From Combretum micranthum (Eukaryota > Streptophyta > Magnoliopsida > Myrtales > Combretaceae): a stretch of 64,000 nt of DNA. The notes under the pieces are model-generated. The model was given only the letters and a program-made list of their open reading frames with translations. It was not told where the DNA came from and did no database searches. Positions 55,804 to 64,000 of the stretch are shown here, piece by piece. A program made the translations under genes and the position numbers. Numbering within the stretch: the stretch's first letter is position 1; every line of letters starts with the position of its first letter. The stretch is from positions 310,001 to 374,000 of the forward strand of contig JAMXBD010001099.1 of assembly GCA_024138025.1 (NCBI GenBank), read 5' to 3'.

Positions 55804-56640
55804 GGTGATACACATTTCATTCGACTTTTATTAAATTTGTGTCTATTTTTATACTTATGATAAGGAAAAGAACGTATGACTTAAATATACACACACACAA
55901 AAGTGATTATAAATGCAAGAAATCACAAGAAAAAGGAAGCAAATAAATTTTCATGCTCTAACTCCATGCCAGCAGATGAGAGAGTATGGCTGAAAGGAAT
56001 GAAAAGCCTTGTCCATGGCAACAGTTGATTCCAACGGCCCATCTGTCTCCAATCATGAAGCAGCCCATCAACAATTATATATGCGTCAGATCCATCCAAT
56101 TTACAAATCCAACAAGTCTGAAGCAACTTTTAAAGCAAATTCCACCGTCTGCCTCGTTAAACATCAAGTTAGATATATTATTTTTCTTAATTTATTGCCA
56201 CGTATAATCAATAGTGAAATTATTAGAAAGAAAATAATACCATAATGATGTTATAAGCTAGTTTGAAAATTTAGGCCATCTCAATCATTCATAAATGGAG
56301 AAAAATAGATAGAAAAAAGTCAATAAAAGAATATAAATCTATTCAAAGGGTAAGGAAGGGGCAAAAACACGAGATATAAAAGAAGCATGCAACATTGATA
56401 GAGTCATTTTTTCCTAATTTCAGTATATCTTATTTATTTATTTGTTTGTTTGTTTGTTTGTCTTTGAATTATATCTTTTTCTTTTTTAGATAATGAGATC
56501 CACATTGATGACTAAGTGGAGAAGTTAATTCATATAAAGATTGAAGATAAGGATTTCCAATCCCTTACGACAAAAAATAATTTTTAGCTATCTTTTTTTT
56601 GGCCAACATCTTTAGCTATCTTTAATCTTAACATTTTGTA
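55804..56640. other. Intergenic DNA with one candidate exon
   Basis: Apart from the candidate coding segment at 56015-56173, this holds a (TTTG)n-like run near 56437-56461 and A/T-rich sequence. No transposon ends seen. Confidence 0.35.
56015..56173 (+). CDS. Candidate coding exon or gene fragment, unknown function
   Basis: From the ATG at 56015 (CCATGG context) about 52 codons are open with balanced base use, unlike the AT-rich surroundings. The peptide opens MATVDSNGPSVSNHEAAHQQ and continues with RQIHPIYKSN and KANSTVCLVKHQ. A possible splice donor (CAA then GTTAGA) lies at the point where composition reverts to AT-rich, about 56167-56173. The frame stays open to 56245, with low-complexity codons. 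No family recognised. It could be a first exon, a captured fragment or chance; the opposite strand is also open (55923-56126), so strand is uncertain. Confidence 0.25.
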
Positions 56641-56820
56641 ATGGAATTTTTTTTTCCTTGTAGGTTTTGTGATTATCTTAATCATGAACTAGACTTAATT
56701 TTTTTAGATCTTGAATTGCTCCATGACATTAATATATTTAATTTTTGGTTTACTAGCATGTACTTTTTTTTTTCTTTTCCCATTTCACTAGCATGTATTT
56801 TATATTGCATGAAATATATC

Positions 56821-57200
56821 TTATGTGGGGTACACATCAAATATGGTACCAAAACTTTGCAAAAAATTAAAATTTAATTTGGCACCTAAATATAGAAATG
56901 ATCAATTTAATACATAATCAATTTTTTGAACTACTTTTGCTATCTTTCTAAAACCGTTAACTTTATTAGCCGGCATAGAAAAGACAACCTATCGTTGAAT
57001 TTTTACTACTTTCCCTAATGTCATCTGACACCGATAAGTTACTCTTCTACATCATCAAACGGAACAGACAATGTTAAGTGAAATGGTAAAAATAGCTATG
57101 GAATGTTTAATTGGGTATTAATTTGATAACTTCAAAGCTGACGTACCAAAATGAATTTTCATGTAGACTTTAGGTACCAAATTTGACATTTTCCCAATTT
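56821..57200. mobile_element. Small inverted-repeat (MITE-like) element
   Basis: The left side has CAAATATGGTACCAAAACTTTG and the right side the inverse pattern CTTTAGGTACCAAATTTGAC then ATTTTCCC. Another GTACCAAAATG lies inside the right arm. No coding sequence. Exact ends and target duplication not resolved. Confidence 0.45.
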
Positions 57201-58250
57201 TATAATGAGTTTTGTATTACTAAATGGATGATTACACATAAACATCTTGGGAATGGTTAGAAAAAGCATTAAAGTTTCACAAATCATGAGATCTTAAATG
57301 GTTAAAAAAATAGAAGTCAACATTTTAAGTAAGTGACAAATAAACACAAAGAAAAAAAAACTCTTATTTGCACCACTTTATATAACGTTGATTATTATTT
57401 TTTAACTATCTATAACGTTAATTCATTTTAGTTAACTATCTATGATGTTGGTCTATTATTTGACCTACTTTTTAAAATATTAATTTTTTAACACTCGAAA
57501 TACGTATCTAAATTTACCCAAATGTGATGCCTTCTTTTATAAATTACCCATTACAAATTCAATCTAACTCAATGATAAATTAACATCGGAATACAAGTAG
57601 CACATAAGAATATTTGTTGTTATTTTGCTAAGATTTATACTATAAAATGATTAACTAAACGATCTTATTTATGAATAAAAAACTTAGTTAATTAATTTGA
57701 ATATTTTGCACTTAGCAATGCTTTGATAACTTAGAAGGGAAGTAAAAAAGAAATAATCTAAATCGAGATCCAATAATTAAACATATAAGTTTGACTTCAC
57801 ATTACTTGATTCTGATAGTTAATATTGTTCTATCTTGGACTTGTTAATACGTGTAAAGCATTTGTTCCAAGTCTTTCCTCCAATTCTGTTGGATGTATTT
57901 TCAATTGGCTTATTCATTTATGGATACATAATGAGATAGAAAATAGCAAGTAATTTTGAACGAAAAAAGGTGGAAAAAAGAATACGAAAGTCAAAAAATC
58001 ATCCGCATAATTTAGAACTCGATAGAATATACCATACGATCACGATGTGTGTGGTTATAAGTTGCTTACAAACAATTGTCTGGCTTGCATTGGCCTTGAC
58101 CCGAAGCAATGGACACAATAAATGATAGGATAAGCCCATGTCCTGCAACTTGCTAGTTTGGTCTATATTTATCTCAATTCCCAACAACGTGGCCACAACC
58201 TTTTCTAGTTTCTAATTTAGCTTTTGGAACCTTGAGTAGAGCTTGACTGG
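57201..58250. other. Intergenic DNA
   Basis: AT-rich, with one more balanced stretch at 57999-58200. Nothing else recognised up to the start of composite copy B. Confidence 0.35.
57999..58196 (-). CDS. Unrecognised 65-codon ORF of balanced composition
   Basis: The minus strand reads MATLLGIEINIDQTSKLQDM and later LRVKANASQTIVCKQLITTH. It is less AT-rich than its flanks and lies next to the boundary of composite copy B. The other two frames of the same strand are also fairly open, so coding status is unproven. No family recognised. Confidence 0.15.
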   Translation of the reverse strand: MATLLGIEINIDQTSKLQDMGLSYHLLCPLLRVKANASQTIVCKQLITTHIVIVWYILSSSKLCG

Positions 58251-58372
58251 AAAATAAAAAAGAAGTAAATTTTATGTTTTTAGTATTTACCTATTTTTCA
58301 TTTGAGTTTTCAATTTTTTTTTTTTGAAAATCCAAAACATTTTAAAAGTCTTAAAGATAGGAATCCTTTTAA

Positions 58373-58397
58373 ATATATATATATATATATATATATA
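58373..58397. repeat. (TA)n microsatellite, copy B
   Basis: An uninterrupted TA run at the position of the shorter run in copy A. Confidence 0.85.
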
Positions 58398-58781
58398 TCA
58401 TATATATTTTTCCTTTTTCTTTTTTGCTATCTTGGTATGCATTAACTTTCATTTGGCCTTGGACAGTTGGCCAAGATGGTTAAGATATGCATAATTTGTT
58501 TACCATACCTTCACTCACTCCCAATTATTTTTTTTTTTAAATTTTTATTGTATCATTTTATTAAATATATTTGATATTATATTTCATTATATTTGTAAAT
58601 ATAAAAATATGTAGTTTAATTGACTGCAATTATACACTTCAGAATCTAAGTTTTCCTTAGATTATCTTGAAGCTTAGAGAGGCTTTCAATTACTTTCAAT
58701 TTATTTTAGATAATATTTTAGCAAACTAATAAATGAAAGGATTGACACAAGAGAATAAATTATCAACCAAATAAAACCTAA

Positions 58782-60000
58782 CACTAGCGAAAAATGGAAA
58801 TATAAGTATGACAATTTGAGGCGAGTCTCACCTCAATGCATTTTACCTATTCCATTCAGCCAAAGAGGCGAGACTCACCGCTCACTAGGATAGAGAGGTG
58901 AGACTTACCTCATATATTCCCTAAAAATAAGGAAGGCATCTATCGCCTCCTCATGTTTCTCCCTCATCTCTGCAGGTTCTACGCTCACCCTTATCTCTCG
59001 TAATTTTTTTCTTTAATTATTTAATTATTAAATAATAATATATTTTATTTTTATTTTTTTGTAAATGCTTTTGATAAAAGTGTATTTATACACTCTCACC
59101 AGTAAGGTTAGTAAAAATTATTATTATTTTATATGCTATAAGATATGTTTGCAGTTTTAATACATAATTGGAAGTGTTTAATATATAAACATATGCAATA
59201 ATCTTGTTTGTTTATTTGTTTTATTTTATTTGCTTAGATATTAATATTTAATATATGGTACATATAGTTAAAATAATTCTTTGTGATGCAATAGTTTATC
59301 CACTTTTTACATGATGTGATTGATACATACATGTTTGCATGCATATTTTTATATGCAATATGCCTTGCATTTATATAGTAATATACAATGTCCCACTATA
59401 TTTTTGTAGCAAATTAAAGCATAGTGTTAGGTGATTACTATTTACTTCACTACGTACTGATATTAAACATTATTATACAAGGCGGAAAAATAGGTGAAAA
59501 AAAATAGTAAAAATTGAAATGAAATGGATCAGTAGACTTTAATGTAGGATGTTAGAACGAATTTAAACACATTATGCTTGACTTAATATTACCTAAATTA
59601 TATAAATGAGGTTAGAGATTTTTACAAGCTACAATGCACAAAAGGGCAAATGGACTGATAAGATGTCCATAAAGATGTCTTAACATGATGAGACAGTTTA
59701 TTTAGATTATGAGTTTCATCTCTTGACAAGGGGAATGATTGGACCTACTTAAGGTGAATTATTATGGTGAGGAGAGTATGATGAAGACGAAGTCCTTCAC
59801 AATGTGGTCTATGGGAATCAGAGTATTTCAAATGAAGCCAAACTTTTGAAGACCAAGCTAATTGTCGAATGTTGGAGGATCTAGCCACTAATATGAGTGA
59901 TCCTAAGGATGAAGAAACAGATAATGGAGATGAAAACCCTAAAAAAACCCTATTGTTCTTATCTTTGTAAACCTAATGATCTTGTGAGTAATTTAAGAAT
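58782..60000 (+). mobile_element. CACTA-like element 5' part, copy B
   Basis: Begins CACTAGCGAAAAATGG with subterminal GAGGCGAGTCTCACCTC and GAGGTGAGAC repeats. It corresponds to 29246-30476. A right terminus was not found. Confidence 0.55.
59640..59965 (+). pseudogene. CACTA transposase-associated domain remnant, copy B
   Basis: Counterpart of 30111-30420, with further small deletions: a second TGT codon of the CPC motif is lost, but MMRQFI, YYGE and MSDP-DEE words remain across frames. Confidence 0.5.
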
Positions 60001-60002
60001 TA

Positions 60003-61520
60003 TTAACCTTAGATTTAATAGCATGGGTGTTTAACTCTTTTCCCCGTACATTTCAATTGATACTTTTTACAGTTTTAAAGCTATTGTTCCTATTTTTGCA
60101 ATTTGATTCCATAATTTAGATAGCTAAGTTTATATAATATTTCATAACTCTTCTCTTTTTTTTTTTTTATTTCTGAACTGATCTGCCCAAATTATTGTGA
60201 ACCTTCTTCTTTTCCTTTCTCTTATTTTAGCAAACAGTTTTTTGTTCGAGTAAATAGTGGGATAGGACATAAGATTCTATTTATGAGTTTACAATAGGAT
60301 TTGTGTGAGTTCTGCTTTGGAAATGTTTTTTATTCAATTTACTTTCAAATTATTTGGCCTTCTATTTTAAGTAATGTGTACCGTATCATTAATATAGTTT
60401 TCTAATTTGTTGGCTCTTTACTAGATTTACCCATTTGATATGGATACTCATTTGTTATATATCCGGATATCTAATTGGAGAGGTGTAACTATTATCTACA
60501 TTATGTCACATATTATTTTATAACATTCTTATTTTTTTCTCGGCTACAGAATATTTCCATACATGGAATTCAATTATTATTTGCTTTTGCTTCTTGACTA
60601 ACATAAAACTAGTGGCAGCAAACTAGCGTTATATCTTTTACTTAATTTACCCATAATTTTTTTACTGGTTGACTTCATAGAGTGCATGGAAGTATTTATT
60701 CTTCTCCTACGAAGTTAATAGCGGGTTTGGTTTGTGCAATAATTCTTCAATGTATTTCCTACTGCCATCAAATTAGTATTTGCAATTTCTTCACGTGACA
60801 ATCCTTATTCCCTTTTAACATATTTTACAATCTTTGTAAGACTTTAACCCATTATTAATTAAAAAATTGTATATTAGTACTTTTAAATATATTCCTAGTC
60901 TATTATCAATACCATTTAATGCAACCAAAGACAATTTCTTTATTATTGTTTTCACTAATCCTTGACAATTTAGAGGAAGTTGGCTGCATCTCTCTAATTT
61001 ATTACATATATAATTTCACAAGATTTGAAAAATATGTGTTAAGCGACATAACAGTTTATACAAAGAATGTCACTTCATTGACAAAAGCTTTATAACCTAT
61101 TGGCGGGATAAAGACAGATCAAGTACTTGAAATTTCAATTTTTCGTAATTTAATGTTTAAATTCTTATGTTTAGTGATTTAATGCTTATTTTCTTTTAAT
61201 TTAGGATCTCCGTATTATTTTTTATTTTAATACCTATATTTTGATTTTAAATTTCAATTTAGTATTTGTACTACGGTGAATTATGTTTTTCCCACACTCA
61301 ATTAATATATTTTTCTCAAAAACTCTTTCTTTCTCTTAGTGACAATTACAATTTAGGCTTATTAGTAGTTGATTAGTAAATTCTCCCAATTTGATTGCCC
61401 AGATAATAATAGAATCTAATATCGGTTCAATAATTAAGTAATCCTTGTGGGATCGACACTCTATATTACTTGATCTAACCTAGTATACTTGCTGTAGAAT
61501 TTGCTTTTATTTTATCTATA
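60003..61520. repeat. LTR-like repeat segment, copy B
   Basis: Collinear with 33232-34715, including the terminal TAATCCTTGTGGGATCGACAC. Non-coding. Confidence 0.6.
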
Positions 61521-62014
61521 CATTCACAGTAGATCATTTGCCTGAATCTCTTTGAAATCAACATCAGCCTCGTACAATTCTTTCAAGTGCTTGAACTCTA
61601 CAACTCAGCATTCAAAGTCTCCAAAAGATTAACCATCTTACTCAAAGCATCGGCTACTTTGTTTTTCACCCCTAACTTATGTTTCAACTTGGAAGGAAAC
61701 TTCTACAAGAACTGTATCCACCTCGCATGTATGTCTTTGCTAATCCAGGTTTCATCATTCAGATTATGAGTGCATCACAATTTGAGTACAACACGAACTA
61801 TTTGTCCACTAAATAATGCTCCTAAGTTCTCAGGGCATGCATAATTGAATATAACTCGTTATCATATGTGAACCAATTTTGCTTGGAACCCATAGTTTCT
61901 CACTAAAATGCATTTGATTTCTTTCTTAAGACAGAATAGCTCCTATACCAACTCTACTCGCATCATAATCCACTTTAAACGACTTGCCTAAGTAGGTAAT
62001 TTAGGATAGGTGCA

Positions 62015-62704
62015 CTACATAGCTTTTCTTTTAAACAACAAAGTGCTTTCAACTTTCTTACTCCACTGAAACTTCCCCTTCTTCAAGCAGTCAGTCAAAG
62101 GAGCTACAATAGTGCTAAAGTGCCTAATAAATCTCTTGTAAAAGCTAGCCAACTTAAGGAAACTTTGTAATTCAATGACTGTTGTTGGAATAGGCCATTC
62201 TCTGATTGCCTTCACGTTCTCTTCATCTACTTGAATCCTATCACTATTAATTACAGAGTCGAGAAATAGCAACTTCCTAGACATGAAGATGCACTTCTTC
62301 ATGTTTACATAAAGCTTACTCTTCTTCAGAACTGTTAGCATGTCTCTCAAATGTTCAACATGCTCTTTCTCTGATTTACTATATACTAGGATATCATCTA
62401 AGTAAACCACAACAAAATAACTAATAAAAAGTTTTAATACTTGGTTCATGACATGCATGAAAGTGCTTAGTGCGTTGCTTAGGCCAAAAGGTATGACTAG
62501 CCACTAATAAAGCCCTTCTTTGGTTTTGAATGTTGTCTTCCACTCATCTCCTGGTCTGATCTTGATTTGGTGATAGTCGCTTCTCAGATCAATCTTTAAG
62601 AATACCACAGCTCCACTCAATCGGTCAAGCATATCCTCCAGTTTGGGAATCGAGAACTTATGCCTAATAGTAATTTTGTTAATGGCCCTATTGTCTACAC
62701 TCAT
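62015..62704 (-). pseudogene. Reverse transcriptase domain, copy B (split)
   Basis: The first piece (62504-62704) reads [20 protein letters not shown] and [21 protein letters not shown] stop then interrupts near 62500, followed by a piece (62015-62458) with the active site YLDD at 62393-62404 and [15 protein letters not shown]. Corresponds to 35110-35979. Confidence 0.9.
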
Positions 62705-62768
62705 AAGCCAACTTCAATATTTCTTTAGAGTTAGCAATGCAAGTACAACACATGAACTCATGCTCTCT

Positions 62769-63420
62769 CTAATGAATCCTTTTTGGAGCAACACCTATAC
62801 TTTCTCCTATAACACTTCTGTCTCCTTTAGACTTATCTTGTAATGTGGAAGATTTCAACAAACTCACACCATAAATTAAGTCAATGTGGAGTTGTATGTC
62901 CCTCATAGGAGGTAAACCATTTGGTAAGTCATTAGGTAACACTTTGCTAAATTCATCCATAATCCCTTGATACTGTCTGGCACCTCTTCAGTCTTCTCCT
63001 CTTATCAACTATCATCACTTTTTCATAGTCAATGCATGTATATTTGGGACTCCCTCGTAGCATCCTTTATCTCCTTCTCTGACTGTGTAATTGTAACGAA
63101 GGAACATCGCTCTTTTGAAGGTTTGGAATGACTCGCTAATTTAAAGGCAGGAGAGTGAACTTCACTCCATCTTTTCCAATCTGTACACATTCTCCCTACC
63201 CACATGCTGGCATTGACATCGTACTACCAAGGTTCCTAAATAATAGATGACAGGCATCCATTTCCACTACATCGGAATACATCTCATCCTAATATTTGCT
63301 AATGGAGAAGGGCACTTTGTAGTGTTCTTTAGCCTCAATCTTTTATGCGACCTTAATCTACCCAAAGGAATATAGGTTAAGATGCTTTTCAATCAGTAAT
63401 TGCAATTAGCACAACTTCCC
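62769..63420 (-). pseudogene. Protease and protease-RT linker, copy B
   Basis: 62769-62960 contains FSKVLPNDLPNGLPPMRDIQ, the pre-RT motif. Further right the frame is broken but matches the copy A linker and protease (36013-36665). Confidence 0.8.
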
Positions 63421-63650
63421 TGCCATGATGTTCTTAAAACTACCACCGTCTACTATTAACTCAAATATAACTAATGCTGCTAAGTTTTCTCCTCCCACTT
63501 CGATGCCAGCATCAACTTCCTAATCACGTAAGCCTGCTCATCATCTTTGTCTTCATCCTCATAGTCTTCATCATCCCCATTAGGTTCACAATGAATTTTA
63601 CCCTCTCCATCTCTCTCAACTATGTTTATGTTAATTCCTCTTCTATTGGG

Positions 63651-63695
63651 GCACTCGTTAGATCGATGTCCTAGCTGGTTATAATGATAACACTT
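63651..63695 (-). pseudogene. CCHC zinc knuckle of gag, copy B
   Basis: Reads KCYHYNQLGHRSNEC in one frame. The spacing C-x2-Y-x4-H-x4-C is that of a retroviral knuckle with the second Cys changed to Tyr. It is followed by an acidic linker (DEDYEDEDKDDE) toward the protease. Confidence 0.8.
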
Positions 63696-64000
63696 CCTTA
63701 ATATTGGCTTTGCATGGGGATTGTTCTATTTTGGCATGTCCTTTTTCCTACCTATTGCTTTATCTTTCTTCTTATCATTAACTCCTCCTTATATCTTCGA
63801 GGTGGTCTTACCCTTCTCAACCACAAATCCACTCGAACTTTTAGCCATAAATCTCCTACTACTACCATCAAACCAACTTCTCTTCTCTTGCAACATCAAT
63901 TCTACTTTAAGAGCCATGTTCTTAACCTCATTCGAATTTCATAGTACATGAACTCTGGTTTTATCCCGAGTCAATAGTTTTTACCCATCCAGGTATCTAG

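Larger units (their letters stand above)
58251..64000. repeat. Composite repeat block, copy B (continues past the window)
   Basis: Same orientation and order as copy A (28743-37219). It keeps the uninterrupted site where copy A received a solo LTR. It has ~60 bp near 60505-60565 that copy A lacks, and a longer TA run at 58373-58397. The last bases correspond to 37180-37219 of copy A. Confidence 0.9.
61530..64000 (-). mobile_element. Second gypsy retrotransposon, truncated before integrase, copy B
   Basis: Same order and same truncation point as copy A. RT is split into two open pieces (62504-62704 and 62015-62458). Gag continues beyond the window edge. More frameshifts than copy A in RT, but an intact zinc-knuckle frame. 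Confidence 0.85.

Noticed and set aside
1..64000. CRISPR arrays, bacterial operons, ribosome binding sites, rho-independent terminators
   Set aside because: The sequence is clearly plant nuclear repeat DNA. Direct repeats here are transposon- or satellite-type, with irregular spacing.

Overview
The window looks like heterochromatic nuclear DNA of a flowering plant. It is very AT-rich, has no bacterial-style gene packing, and is dominated by nested, decayed transposable elements: Ty3/gypsy retrotransposons and solo LTRs, a CACTA element, Mutator-like elements, a Cassandra-like TRIM with 5S rRNA homology, and tRNA-related SINE-like palindromes. I find no complete host gene. The only coding sequence of any length is broken retrotransposon or transposase sequence, plus two or three short ORFs whose composition is less AT-rich than their surroundings. 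The species cannot be named from this sequence.

Layout. 1-3271: degraded repeat DNA, possibly the edge of an LTR retrotransposon. 3275-7168: a complete non-autonomous CACTA element (ATT target duplication) holding a solo LTR (4571-6412, TCTTT duplication) and a 5S-like fragment. 7172-12464: low-complexity intergenic DNA with microsatellites and a G-quadruplex candidate. 12470-24866: a full-length minus-strand gypsy element (AGTGA duplication) with ~2.5 kb LTRs, an initiator-Met tRNA primer site, and broken gag, protease, RT, RNase H and integrase. It was invaded by a solo LTR of another lineage (15725-17164, TGAGC duplication) and by a ~1 kb pair of head-to-head SINE-like palindromes (19107-20089). 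24867-28742: intergenic DNA with a Mutator-like inverted-repeat element. 28743-37219 and 58251-64000: two copies of one composite block (CACTA-like end with a transposase fragment, an LTR-like stretch, and a second gypsy gag-pol truncated before integrase). Copy A carries a solo LTR (30477-33226, TTACT duplication) and copy B keeps the empty site. 37220-41114: gag remnant and unrecognised DNA. 41115-45950: a Mutator-like transposase remnant invaded by a plus-strand solo LTR (41286-43855, AAATG duplication), which itself holds a Cassandra-like LTR (42457-42676, GTTAG duplication). 45990-47648: another LTR-like block. 47940-55560: a locally repeated block. 55560-58250: intergenic DNA with two candidate coding fragments and an inverted-repeat element.

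The most interesting observation: four related but diverged LTRs (the LTR pair of the full element, the solo LTRs at 30477 and 41286, and the one inside the CACTA element) share, at the same place, a block resembling TACTGGGCCTTTGGCTCA, a TTTCAG-type splice acceptor, and then, in the same reading phase, a short acidic ORF ending in peptides such as GYGTDFEDFLDELDD or GYGSDWEKFMAEWGE. The same LTRs, and two LTR-like sequences of another type, also carry clusters of family-specific short repeats upstream of their promoters. Both points rest on reading by eye and need computed alignments.
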